Part shown: piece after piece, positions 35,901-46,765 of the stretch
Layout of the letters: every line of letters starts with the position of its first letter
How positions within the stretch are numbered: position 1 is the first letter of the stretch
Source of the DNA: Leucaena leucocephala
Lineage: Eukaryota; Streptophyta; Magnoliopsida; Fabales; Fabaceae
Assembly (NCBI GenBank): GCA_037074615.1
Contig: CM073547.1
Span: forward strand, 16,150,501 to 16,214,500
DNA: 64,000 nucleotides
Direction: 5' to 3'
Notes under the pieces: model-generated
Told to the model about the DNA's origin: nothing
What the model saw: the letters and a program-made list of their open reading frames with translations, nothing else
Database searches by the model: none
Program-made: the position numbers and the translations under genes

Positions 35901-38900
35901 TGCCCTTGTAAAAGATGCATGAATGTTATATTTAAAGTGAGAAGAGATGTAAGGACAGATTTATTGAGCAAGGGTTTCTGGAATAGTTATACGGTATGGG
36001 AGTTACATGGGGAAATTAGAAGACTGCAGGAAGATTGTAGAGTTTCTAGTAATGATGTAGAAAATGTTACTGATAATGAGAACTTTGCAAGGATGGTATG
36101 CGATGCATATGGAGTTCCATGTATGGATTATACAAATACTAATGACTTTGAGAGTGAAGAGCCTAATGTGCAGGCTAAAAGGTTCTTTGACTTGTTAAAA
36201 GATGTTGAAACAGAACTTTATCCAGGTTGTATTAAGATGTCTAAACTTTCTTTTATTGTAAAGTTGCTTCAAGTGAAATGCCTTAACCATTGGAGTAATA
36301 AATCTATGGATGTGTTGTTGGGCTTGTTAAAATAAGTTCTCCCAGATGGGGCTTTAGTGCCAAACTCATTCTATGAAGCTAAGAAGATAATTCGTGATTT
36401 GGGTTTAGATTACCACAAAATTGATACTTGTGAGAATGATTGCATATTGTATTGGGGGAGCACACAAATGCAGAATCATGTCCTAAGTGTAATATGCCTA
36501 GATGGAATTTAAACAAAAAGAAAGGGAAGAAGGTTTCGCATAAAGTCTTAAGGCATTTTCCTATAACACCAAGGCTACAAAGACTGTATATGTCAAGAGG
36601 TACAGCTAAAGAAATGAGGTGGCACAAGGAGAAACACTCGAATGATGATGTTCTGAGGCATCCATCTGATTCTTTAGCTTGGAAACACTTTGACAACCAG
36701 TACCCTAACTTCTCTGTTGATCCAAGAAGTGTTCGACTGGGTTTAGCAAGTGATGGATTTCAACCTTTTGGGAATATGAGTGCCAATCATAGTATCTGGC
36801 CTGTTGTCTTAGTGCCATATAACTTGCCACCATGGCTTTGTATGAAAAGCCCATACTTTATGATGACACTTCTTATTCCTGGTCCAAAGTGTCCAGGTGA
36901 TGAAATAGATGTTTATCTCCAACCTATGATTCAGGAGCTGAAGCAATTGTGGGAAGTAGTGCGTATTGTCAATCAAATTTTATCATGCACGCCGCGATAT
37001 TGTGGACTATAAATGATTTTACCGCATATGGAAACCTTTCAGGGTGGTCAACTAAAGGTAAACTTGCGTGTCCATGCTGCCATAAAGACACGCATTGTAT
37101 TTCGATAAGGAGCAAGTTGTCCTACATGGGGCATCGACGCTTTCTTCCACAAAATCACCCATAGCGTAAAAATAAGGTATCATTTGATGGTAAAGAAGAG
37201 CATATGGATCCACCAGTTGCATTGACTGGAGATGAAGTGCTTAAGCAACTTCAACACTTAGGTGATGTGACATTTGGCAAGGGTACAAAACGAAAGTGTC
37301 ATACACAGAATAATGCTTACAATTGGAGAAAAAGAAGTATTTTTTTCCAGTTGCCTTATTGGAAGTACTTGCTAATACGGCATAATCTTGATGTGATGCA
37401 TATAGAAAGAAATGTTTCTCATAACATTGTGTGCACGGTGATGAATTTGGTTAGAAAGACGAAGGACACAGTTAAAAGTAGGTACGACTTGATGGACTTA
37501 GGTATTAGGAGTGATATGCACCCAGTTGAAGATGGTAATAATGTTTCTATTCCTCTTGCTCCTTACACATTGTCTCCTGAGAACAAATAATCCCTTTTAA
37601 AATTCTTGGCTAACTTAAGAGTGCCTGATACTTTTTCATCTAATCTTTCAAGATGTGTCAACATTTAGGAGCGAAAATTGTTTGGTTTGAAGTGTTATGA
37701 TCACCATGTGTTATTGGAAGAGATCTTTCCAATTGCAATACGTGGGTTATTACCTTCTAAGGTGTGTGAACCAATTATAGAGTTGGGAAGATTTTTTAAA
37801 AATCTTTGTTCAAAGTCTTTGTCTTGTGAAGTACTTGACAAACTCCAAAGTCAGATAATATTGACATTATGCAAGTTGGAGCCGGTCTTCCCACCTGCTT
37901 TCTTTGATGTGATGGTTCACTTGCCAATACACTTGGCAGGGGAGGCAAAAGTTGCTGGACCAGTTCAATATCATTGGATGTATCCAATAGAAAGGTAACA
38001 TTCGTTAATTGCATTGTATATTTATAATTCATATTTATGGAATGTTGATTACTTTTAATGCATTAGGTATTTGCGGATACTCAAATTGTATGTTCGTAAT
38101 AAAGCTCGGCCTGAAGGATCAATTGCAGAAGGATACTTGGCAGATGAAAGTCTCACATTCTGTTCAAGATATTTGAAAGATTTTCCTACAAAGTTTAATG
38201 TGCCACGTAAGAATGATGACACCAATGATGATATGAACCCTGAGTTTACAATATTTAAGATAAATGGGTAAGCTAGGGGCATTGTCAGTCAATTTCTCTT
38301 CCCTATGAAGAATATTGTCAAGCAAGAATGTATGTGCTATAAAATTGCGAACAAGTTTGGCCATTTATGGAGTAAGTTGCCTGACTAGCGCAAAAATGTA
38401 CTTGTCATATTGCATTTTTATCTTACTGCTATCATATAATGTAGGGAATATGCAACAGAGCTTGAAGCGCATGGATTAAGGAGTGAGCAAAGCCAATATG
38501 AGTTTCCTCAATGGTTTCGTTCATGAGTAAGTTATAACATTTTGAGTCTTAGTATTTCTAGCAATTACATTTATATGAAATATCTAACATATAACTTTTG
38601 TCCTAAAAGGTGACATCATTGTCTACACAGAGTCATGTTAGTGATGAACTTATAAGTTTATCAATTGGTCCATTGACGATGGTGAATCGCTATTCCATGT
38701 TCATAGGCAATGGATTTCATTTTCACACAAAAGACCGTGCAACAGGAAAAAGAACCCAAAACAATGGTATTCTAGCTAAGGGTGATGACACTAATGCTGG
38801 CAAAGAATATTATGGTGTGTTAGAGCATATTTATTAGTTGTCTTACATAGGCAACAGAAAAGTATATTTAAGTGCCATTGGTGGGATGTGGCTCACTATG

Positions 38901-41900
38901 ACAAAGGATATAAGGTTGATAAGTACGGGTTCATAAGTATCAATACGCGATACTCATTACAAACAAATGAGCCATTTATTCTAGCATCTCAAGCTGAGCA
39001 AGTTTTTTATGTGGATGACATTGTTGTACCCGGTTGGCTCGTTGTTGTCAAAACAAACCCACGCGACTTGTTTAATGTACTAACTGGCAATGCTATTGAT
39101 GATGATGGGGTTCATGATCCTATGGTTGATACAGAACCTTATCAACAATTGGTGGTAGACTTAAATGTTTATCGTGCGAGTCCAACACAACTTGATGATA
39201 TTATCATTGACTTATGTGGAGAAGATGGACAAACGCAGATCTTAGCTCAAGGAGAACCATCACAAATTCATCAAAGTAATGCCATTAATACTGGATCTAG
39301 TGATGAAGAGGATTTTCTCGACGACTTTGATAGTGAAACTGAAGCAGAAAGTGACACAAACATTGAAATAGAAGAAACAGATGAATCAGAAGACATTGAT
39401 GAAAGTGATAGTGCGACAGAAGATTCAAATGAATGAAATTAATTGATATGGTACATTTTATCTACATTGACTATGGTTTGATTGATTATTTTTTTTCTAA
39501 ATGAAATGTATATTTTTGTAGGATATGTCAGGATTAAAGAGAGGTCGAGGTGGGAAAAGTGTTTTTGTTAGATCTAATAACAACACAAATTGTGGAGGTA
39601 CATGCTCTACACCTCAATCAATATTGTTATGTCACCTCTATTACTGCAACAGCAACTTCAAGAAATGCCTGGCAACTCTCCTCCTATTCCCCATACTCAA
39701 AATAGTAGTGCAGGTAAATTTTTTTCAATTTTTTAATAATTGATTTACATCGCTTGTAACATTTAATTGTTCTAATTCAACTACAATGGTAGGCTCTTCT
39801 ACTGCAATCAACAAGCGCAGAGGAGTTTACAAGTCTATTAATGTGAATTTAAAGACTGCACAAGGAACGAAGATTCGAGTCAAATTTTCAGATTCCATGT
39901 CAAGAGCAATTGGTCCAGAAGCAAGAGATTTTTTTAATTATTGTGGTTTGACTCTTAGAACCACAATCTCTTTCAGGGATGGTGGAGGTAGTTGGAAGAA
40001 TATTTTTGAAAAATATGGTCAAGATATGATTTTAAAAATAAAGGTATTTATGTCAAATTTGTATACTTATTTTAGTTTATTTGTATTATTATATAAAGTG
40101 TTTACATTTATTTGTTTCAGGATAAATTTGAACCTGCTGATGAAATTAGTGAAGAAAAGTTTCATATAGCTATATCAATTATTTTACAAAATGCATTCAG
40201 AAATTGGAAGAACAATTTGCACTCTCACTACAAGAAATATGAGACTGATGAGGATAGGTTGGCTGATCCTCCTCAAACTATTAGTTTTCAAGATTGGGAG
40301 TGGTTGTTAATATATTTTAACTCTGACATATTTAAGGTATCTCACTATCCTTCTAAATAAATTATATTTTTTTTCAATTATTAAATTCTATTGTTTACTA
40401 CATTTTGTTGTAGAACAAAAGTATAAGGAACATGATAAATCGCGAAAAACAAATGACTAAACATACTTGTGGTCCTCGATCATTTACAGAGATTGAGTAT
40501 GCTACAGTAAGTTCAATCTATCATCGTTATAATTTAAACTTTTAATCATTTTGTTCAAATCTAATTTTTGTATTTTCTTGTATGTTATTACTTTGTAGAG
40601 AGATCCTACTACTGGACGACCTATTCCTCCTGACCAGCTGTGGGAGATAACGCATACTAGGAAGACATCAGACGGACAAGTAGTATGGGCTGACCCACAC
40701 TCTGAATAGCTTCATGTACGCATTGTTATTTAATATCTTATTTTGATTTACTTTTATTTTTAATCTAATAGTTTTATGTTTTTATTATAGAGTTGTATGC
40801 ACGAACTTTCTCAACAACAAGACCAAGATTTAGAGAGTGATGCTCGAATGACGTCAGAGGAAATATTGGCGACAGTTCTTGGTGAGAGGTCAGAGTATGT
40901 AAGAGGGAAAGGGTATGGAGCGGAACCTTTAAGAAAGAGAAATCGCCCTCAATCTACTGATAGTTCAGTTGTGAAGAGTGTGCGTGCCCAACTGTAGGAA
41001 GAGTTTGATAAAAAATTTCAAGAGGAGAGAGAAAAAATGGAAGCTGAGCATGCAGTAGAGCGTGCAAAGATGGAAGAAGAGCGTGAAAAGATACAACAAG
41101 AGCGTGTGCAATTCGAGCAAAGACTAATGGAACAAATGGAGCAAAGAATACAAGCTCAATTCGCTGCCTTGATGCAGAAGGGACAAGCACATGCGGCTAC
41201 TTCTAGTCATAGTATTGAACCTTCTATATAAAATTTATGTATATTAAACAATTTTATTTTAATTTTAAATATGTCTTCATATTTTATATGATAATGAAAA
41301 TATTTATTAATATTATTTAGTTATTTATCATTTATTATTATATTGTATATTTTGGTATTACAGAAATTTAGAACAAAATATAAAAAATAATATTAATTTT
41401 TGTATCTTTAGGCGGCGACATTATTGTCGCTGCTAATTCCTCTTTAGGCGGCGACATTATTGACGCCGCTAATTCCTATTTAGGCGGCGACTTTAAATTG
41501 TCACCGCTAATTCCTCTTTAGGCGGCGACTTTAACTTGTCGCCGCTAATTCCACTTTAGGCGGCGACTTTAAATTGTCGCCGCCAATATGTATAGACGAC
41601 AATCTCATAGGCAGCGACTTAGCGGCAATAAAATGTCGTCACTATAGGTATTCAGTGGCGACTTTTAAACCTTTTGTCGCCGCTGAAAATCATTTTTTTT
41701 GTAGTGATATGTACCACGTGTATACATCTCCAGTTTTGTTGTTCCCTTGACTTGCAACATTTGGCATATTCGATTTTTGGAAAGAATTTTTCTTGGTTGT
41801 CCCTATCATATGTTAATGTATACCCCCCAACTATAATTACCAAGTATGCCTAGATAGCTCCCAACTATTAATTATATACCCCCCAAACTTTAAGTGGTGT

Positions 41901-42605
41901 AAGTAATATGCATAATTAATCGTATGAGAGTTATCTACATAAATATAAAACTTTACGATATTCATTGTAAAGTTTTAACGAGGCGTTACGTATAATTTAG
42001 CATATGCTAGGGCATGTTTACCTTTTTCTATACGACAACGTTGTTGTCTTAAGATGCGAAATTGAAGCTCAACTTCAGAGAGCTGGAGATCCTGATCCGT
42101 GCTGCCATAGCTGTGAGTTCCAAGCTTGAGATACTGTTTTTGAACAGCTTCTTGAATCTCCTCTTCGAAGTGATGTTCAATCCCTAGCCTTTGAAGCATA
42201 TCAATCATATGTAAACCATCCACTGATGAAGAATTCTCTCTTGCTTTTTCAAACAGTATTTTCTTAACGTTCTTCAATTCTTTTGCATGTCTGATATATA
42301 TTTCATCCTGAAAATAGAGAAGATATTGAATTAAAACTGGGCTAGTTAGTTACTAGTAGAAAGTGATAATGGTGGATAATTCCAAACAGAAAAAAGTGAT
42401 ATATAAAAGAGAATTTGCTTACGTTGAATGTTGATATGGTTTGTGAAGGAGCCATGTTTTGCTGCATGGAAATAACAGAAATGGCTCTACTACTAATGGA
42501 AGCAGAGTTTGAGACTTGAGTTCCTCGGGGGTTGTTTGTATGAATATCTGAGATTTGCTTCAGAAAAAATGGTGACTTTAGGGTGTAAAGATGAGAGAGT
42601 AACAT
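30732..42605 (-). CDS. TPS-1: apparently intact TPS-g type terpene synthase with a giant intron 2
   Basis: Predicted exons on the minus strand: 42605-42423, 42307-42022, 32967-32577, 32448-32230, 32132-31994, 31906-31658, 31058-30732. All introns have GT...AG ends and phases agree, giving 1794 nt and 597 residues with no internal stop. The product should use geranyl or farnesyl diphosphate and Mg2+ to make a terpene. It has DDIFD at about residues 339-343 and RDE about 36 residues before it, and lacks RRx8W, typical of TPS-g enzymes, which mostly make acyclic alcohols such as linalool or nerolidol. The second metal motif is altered: where the family has DDLGSAKDE, this has DDLQGAKDD (residues 483-491). 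The N-terminal 60 residues are Ser-rich and could be a plastid transit peptide, uncertain. Intron 2 is 9054 bp because of a CACTA element; without it about 423 bp remain, close to 421 bp in TPS-2. Whether it is spliced correctly is unknown. Confidence 0.85.
33100..33390. repeat. CACTA left subterminal repeats
   Basis: Repeated palindromic units of the form TTTCAGCGG(C/T)GACA...GTCGCCGCTGAAAG, about 35-70 bp apart, several diverged. Such repeats are the binding sites of the element's small DNA-binding protein in En/Spm. Each unit can pair with itself. Confidence 0.8.
34233..34435. repeat. Internal block of CACTA subterminal repeats
   Basis: At least three near-perfect units TTTTAGCGGCGACTTTTT...TTGTCGCCGCTGAAAG follow one another. 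This block is 1.2 kb inside the left end and better preserved than the terminal one. It may be the inner part of one long subterminal region, split by about 850 bp of AT-rich sequence, or the trace of a nested relative. Confidence 0.75.
34436..35786 (+). other. CACTA 5' leader region
   Basis: It contains a GC-richer patch (34490-34830) probably corresponding to the transcript start and first non-coding exon(s); two copies of AAAACCCAGCAGCTGGGGGT (34924-34944 and 34967-34987); and AT-rich sequence up to the transposase ATG. ORFs here (up to 145 codons, minus strand) have no recognisable motif. Confidence 0.45.
35787..39436 (+). pseudogene. CACTA TNP2-like transposase, degraded
   Basis: The plus-strand pieces keep family order: a transposase-associated N-terminal domain (35787-36335, MDKSWLHIRDR..., with CPCKRC), the tnp2/Transposase_21 core (36440-37164, with CPKCNMPRW and WTINDFTAYGNLSGWSTKG), a middle part (37204-37590, including HNLDVMHIERN), a DUF4218-like domain (37678-38271, with FFDVMVHLPIHLAGEAK and GPVQYHWMYPIER), and a DUF4216-like C-terminus with an acidic tail (38610-39436). 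Breaks: stop TAA at 36333-36335, a shift near 36450, another near 36950-37000, stops near 37162, 37588 and 37668. Some gaps are introns (for example after 37995). The protein would have cut and joined element ends. Confidence 0.9.
39525..41231 (+). pseudogene. Second CACTA transposase-type gene (Ptta/En/Spm family, PF03004-like), one visible stop
   Basis: The exon-like pieces read MSGLKRGRGGKS at the start (39525), then a segment with GTKIRVKFSDS and AIGPEARDFFNYCGLTLRT (39786-40040), a segment ending FQDWEWLLIYFNSDIFK (40123-40335), NKSIRNMINREKQ... (40413-40509), RDPTTGRPIPPDQLWEITH (40600-40709), and a tail with SEEILATVLGER and a long charged coiled coil (40797-41228). This order is that of plant transposase Ptta/En/Spm proteins. 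An in-frame TAG at 40996-40998 separates the coiled coil from the rest; otherwise the reading is well kept, better than the TNP2-like gene. Role: likely binding of the subterminal repeats. Confidence 0.82.
41406..41696. repeat. CACTA right subterminal repeats
   Basis: Units of TTTAGGCGGCGACTTTAAATTGTCGCCGCTAATTCC type, about six, some with TTATTG as the loop. The last unit near 41645-41690 reverts to the left-type sequence TCAGTGGCGACTTTTAAACC...GCCGCTGAAAA. The unit thus differs from the left end (TAGGCGGC against CAGCGGC). Confidence 0.82.
42022..42605 (-). CDS. TPS-1 exons 1-2 (N-terminal domain start)
   Basis: Exon 1 (42605-42423) is 183 nt and starts MLLSHLYTLKS; the next upstream in-frame context offers no better start. 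Exon 2 (42307-42022, 286 nt) holds the N-terminal alpha-barrel start with HAKELKNVKKILFEKAREN and the conserved MLQRLGIEHHFEEEIQ segment. It ends one base into a codon; exon 3 completes that codon as Asp. The ELQFRILRQ stretch replaces the usual -LRFRLLRQ. TPS-2 matches closely, which supports the borders. Confidence 0.85.
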
Positions 42606-43458
42606 GGCGAATGAGAAATATATATATATATATATATATATATAATGCTAAAGAAGGCTTGCTTTGATGCTTTAGTAGTAGACACTAAGTTGGAGCAATA
42701 TATCTGAGATTTTTGCTTCATCAGAAACAAGAAGAACCCTTTTATATAGAGAAGCAGGTAGGCGAGAGCATCATTCAAAACAAAGGGGGAAAAAAGAAAC
42801 AAAATTGAGTTGTTCCAATGTGGCTTCTCCATCATTTCTGGTGTTCCTTTCAAACACAATTAATGATATGGTCCCCAATATTAAAGATGTTTTGTTGACT
42901 ATAATATTATTTTTTTAAAAAAAATTAAAATCAATATTGTGCTCAATCATATATGGCATTTTCGCCCTTAGCTTTTTTTTTTTTTTTCATTTTCTGACAA
43001 AATCAGGTTTGTTATTATTTCTCTTTCCCTATGTAGTAATAATATGTCCTCTTAGTAATCATATATTTCATATTTCTACTCCTCCTATCTTTAATATATG
43101 ATCTAATTGAGGAGTTAATCTTAATACTAAATACAAGATATATATTATATTTATCAATTTTTTCTAAATTATCCATATTAATACTCCGTTAACAATAATC
43201 AAGATATGGGAAACGGTTAATTTCATTAATCTAGACAAAAGTGTCAAATAGATATTATATTAAAGAATGAATGTGTATTATATATGTTTGTTAATTTTTG
43301 TTTATAACATCTTATTATGAGTCTTATATTGGGGATTTTCACAAGTGAAGTCAGTATATAAATTCAATGAACTCTTCCATATAATAGGTTAGTCTTCTAA
43401 AGATGATCTTTCCTTTTCGATTTGTGTTTATAATACATCTTTGTAATAATTTTCTTTC

Positions 43459-43501
<43 letters not shown>

Positions 43502-43600
43502 ACCATTTTTACCCAAAAAAATTAAGTTACTAAACAAAAAAAATTATAAATTAATTTTATTTGTTGGCACAAATGCACATGGATAGAATTTCGACAAAAA

Positions 43601-43639
<39 letters not shown>

Positions 43640-44480
43640 TTGAAAATCGTTACGCGAGACTTTTCAAAGAATTTAATAGTTGTGGAATGTTGTTTTAACC
43701 TGAAATGGATAGTTGACTAGTAACTTTGAAAATCGTTATGCAACGAATATTCATGCCCCTTGACTAGTAACAGTGAAATTTATTATGAATATATATTTTA
43801 ATAATTTATTTGAAATAAATGAGATTTCAAATTTTAAAGCTAAGAATGAAGGTTTTTTAGAAACCTTTCTAAATCTTCTTAATCTGTGCGTGTGCTGAAA
43901 TTATTTAAAACTTTTTCAAAGAATGAGAGTTCAGATTTTTTTGTAACTGTTTTTTTTTAAATTTGAATTTCATTTTTAATTACATCAATATGTTGTTAGA
44001 TGATATATATATATATATATATATATCTTTGAAACTTAAACTTGTTATCCCCATGAGTCTTGTGATCTAAGTAAGTTCACCTAATATTATTTTAATAAAA
44101 AAAAGTATGTCAAAAAATATAATTACCAATATAAAAATATCATTACCTGGGTAAAAATATAGATTGCAAACGGTTAAAAAAGAGTTGCACATATCTTACT
44201 TTGAAGGCAAAATGGAGGACATCCACACATAGATAAAGAAAAGTTTCATCTGTTAAAGATACATTGCAGCTGCTTAAAAACTTGGGTACCTTTGGCAATA
44301 AATTCTTTACATAAATATTTTCAAATAATATTTTTCTGAGATTGATATGAAGAAGAACAAACCAACTAACATGTTTTTGGATTGTTATGGAATATGTGTT
44401 TCTCATGACTGTACTGCGTACGTTTAAAGGGACCACTTGGAACCGTAGTCCTTTTCATGGTTGAATTGAGAAAACAATGG
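42606..44480 (-). repeat. TPS-1 upstream region, duplicated upstream of TPS-2
   Basis: It aligns with 57101-57313 plus 58429-60053. Shared landmarks are CTTTGATGCTTTAGTAGTAG, TGTTGGCA(C/T)AAATGCACATGGAT (43563 and 59049), TTTTAACCTGAAATGGATAG and ACTGCGTACGTTTAAAGGGA (44415). It contains long (TA)n runs at about 43463-43498, 43603-43635 and 44003-44027, also present in part at 58960 and 59091. No other gene is seen; a 97-codon minus-strand ORF at 44143-44436 is repeated only in fragments in the other copy. Confidence 0.8.
42741..42748 (-). promoter_or_regulatory. TATA box candidate of TPS-1
   Basis: TATATAAA on the minus strand, about 140 bp upstream of the TPS-1 ATG. The region between contains a leader with a (TA)n run at about 42619-42645. 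TPS-2 has TATATTAA at the equivalent place (near 57216-57223). Confidence 0.6.
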
Positions 44481-45110
44481 TTCTATATATGGAAGTAATA
44501 TTTGCGAAATGTCAATTTAATCCTTTACAAAATTAGTGCAAAGACAAAATATCTGGTTTTTAAAAGTTGTGGTTAACTTATAGATTAAAAAAATGCTAGA
44601 AAGATACTTACGTATGTAAATATTATTTAATGAAATTCTCATTAGCATTTGAGTGATCTCTTCATATTCTGAAGTTCACAATAAAAGATGTCACTGGTTC
44701 AAATTGCTTAATTAAAATTAACTGCATTATACTCATTAATGAATTAAAAAATAATATTCTTATGATAAATAATATATGTAATTTATAGTAGTGCATTGTA
44801 TTATGGTTTTATAACTCTTTTGGTCACATGAGATCCGGAATGTTTTCAAGATCCTATTACTAGATATTCAAACAATCAACTAATCTAAATTGAAACTTTA
44901 CAACTAAAATGCCTCTCGTAGGAGGTTTTTTATTAGGTTGGGGATCAAACCTCAATCCTCTCATTTGGTGATTTAATTGGCCTACCATAATAGATCAAAT
45001 AGCTCTGGATATAGTATATATCATTACACAAAATATGAATTATGTATCTGGTTTACCTAACTCTGCACAAGGAAACATGCGTAAACTTTGATAATAATCT
45101 TAAAAAATAG
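44481..45110 (-). other. Further 5' flank of the TPS-1 unit
   Basis: Parts match the 6030-6255 scar segment (ACAATAAAAGATGTCA near 44680; GGAAACATGCGTAAACTTTG near 45070). About 200 bp between them (44820-45000) are absent from the left copy. No gene. Confidence 0.55.
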
Positions 45111-45634
45111 GTAATTTTCGGTTTTCATATTTAAAAAAAATAATTATTATTTAAAAAATTGATAAAAAATTTAGAAAGTTTATTCTAATGAAGACAGGAT
45201 AGGAGAAGTAATTAATTATAAATCAATCAAATCGGGTCTCTAAGTTGTCTTTCGTAACAAAAAAGAATTACAATTGATCACTTAATACATTAATTTCACA
45301 AAATAGATTGGTTGGGTTGTTGAAATTGAAGTAAACATGTTTGGTTGTTCCATTGACCCAGCATTATTTGCAGTCGTATTCACATTCTTTATAAATGAAG
45401 CAAAATATATACTTCCTCTACCCTCCAATCCTTTCTATAAGGTCTTATTCACTTTCCTAAAATATAAAAATTAGTTAAAATGACTTATGTCAAGAATATT
45501 TTTTACAACTTTCTAAAACTACTTTAATTTTAATCAAACTAAAGCCATCATTCAATAAGGCAAAAGTGCAGGAGATGAGGACAGTTTTAAAAATGTGTCA
45601 TTACCAATAAGTAGGATCTTATAAATAAAATCAA
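45111..45634. other. Unassigned AT-rich DNA, target of a MITE
   Basis: No gene. CTTCCTCTACCCTCC near 45412 resembles the start of Stowaway MITEs but no matching inverted end was found. Confidence 0.4.
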
Positions 45635-46341
45635 GGGAAAATCACATTTAAATCCGGCTAAAAAATATAAATCCAAATTTAAGCCTATATTTTTAACATT
45701 TTCCTAATAAGACCAAGAGGCCTAATTGAGAATTTCTGAAAGTTGTTAAAAGACTAAAATACCCTTGTGGAATTTGAAATAAATATACTTTTGATTTATT
45801 AAAATCATATATACCGATATCTAATTTGAAAATCTTTACAGTGAAAAATCTTTTCTAGATGATTAGAGAACATCTTCGAGCCCAGAATCTTCTCCATTCC
45901 CACTTTCGACAAAACATATTAGCAGCAGACATTATCTATTTTTCAAGCGTGATTTGACTATTGAAAATGGAGGACGGCAGAGCTCGTTTGAAAAGCCTAG
46001 TAAACCATTTTCACGAGTGCTCTCTTGTGTTGAAGAAATCCAGTAACCGAATAAAAAAAGAAAAGGCAAGAGCATGCCAAGACTAAAAATGCAGGGTCAT
46101 TGTATGTACAAGAAGGTTAAGCTGCTCAAACACCCACTTTAATGAATCCCTGTACCTGTTACGTAATCAAAACCCAGATCTTAACATTATAGGTATATCT
46201 GGATTTTAATAAATCAGAAATATATTTATTTTAAATTACATCTGAGGGGCATTTTAGTCTTTTTAACAACATTAAAAAATTCCCAACAAAGTTATAAATT
46301 TAGATTGAGGTATTTTAACAAGATTTAACTGCGATTATTCC
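45635..46341. mobile_element. Mutator-type MITE (707 bp)
   Basis: The ends GGGAAAATCACATTTAAATCC and, reversed, GGAATAATCGCAGTTAAATC are inverted repeats that continue imperfectly for about 120 bases. The element is flanked by a perfect 9-bp duplication TAAAATCAA (45626-45634 and 46342-46350), the size made by Mutator-like transposases. The middle (45880-46150) has no ORF of note. Confidence 0.85.
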
Positions 46342-46539
46342 TAAAATCAAAGGAAATATCAAGTTATGTATTATAAAATTTAAATGTGGCTACTAATGGG
46401 GATTATATTTAATAGAAGTGGTTGTTCTTTCATAACATACTGAATTAAGTTTTAAATTTTCGCTTAAAGAGATATTTATATGATTTAGGGTTCAACAATG
46501 GTTCATGATTGCTTTTAATAAAAGAAAATTTAAATACGG

Positions 46540-46765
46540 CTTGCTTGCGTGTGGAAATGTTGGACAGTTAGACCTGTTTTTCGTAATAAATGCTCTCGTG
46601 CATCCTTGCAGGAATTATGGAGATAGAGCCTGGAAAATGTGGTGTGTACGAGCTTGATAATATTTAATGGTTGTTGACGTCGGAGACATATTTAGTATTT
46701 TCCTAAATCCTAGCTACTATTGTGGTCTCTCGTGTAATGAATGTGAAAAATAGTAAAAACAAGTT
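46540..46765. repeat. Duplicated segment D, copy 2
   Basis: Matches 13615-13837. Here GAGATAGAGCCTGGAAAATG is followed by sequence without the copia LTR, so it is the intact form of that insertion site. Short conserved reading frames are possible but no protein family was recognised. Confidence 0.65.

Larger units (their letters stand above)
33076..41706 (+). mobile_element. CACTA (En/Spm) transposon in TPS-1 intron 2
   Basis: It starts CACTACAAAAAG (33076) and ends TTTTTTTGTAGTG (41706), 8631 bp. TAT stands immediately left; ATATG stands right, so the 3-bp duplication is TAT only if one terminal A is allowed. TPS-2 intron 2 (near 56195-56205) is the unoccupied version. Subterminal regions carry palindromic GGCGAC repeats at both ends. 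Inside, on the plus strand, are a TNP2-like transposase (35787-39436) and a second transposase-type gene (39525-41231). Both contain stops or frameshifts, so the copy is not autonomous now. Confidence 0.92.

Noticed and set aside
44143..44436. 97-codon minus-strand frame upstream of TPS-1
   Set aside because: The duplicate upstream of TPS-2 keeps it only in fragments and no family is recognised; more likely non-coding flank.
45405..45634. Stowaway MITE suggested by CTTCCTCTACCCTCC
   Set aside because: No matching inverted terminus or TA duplication could be found on the other side.
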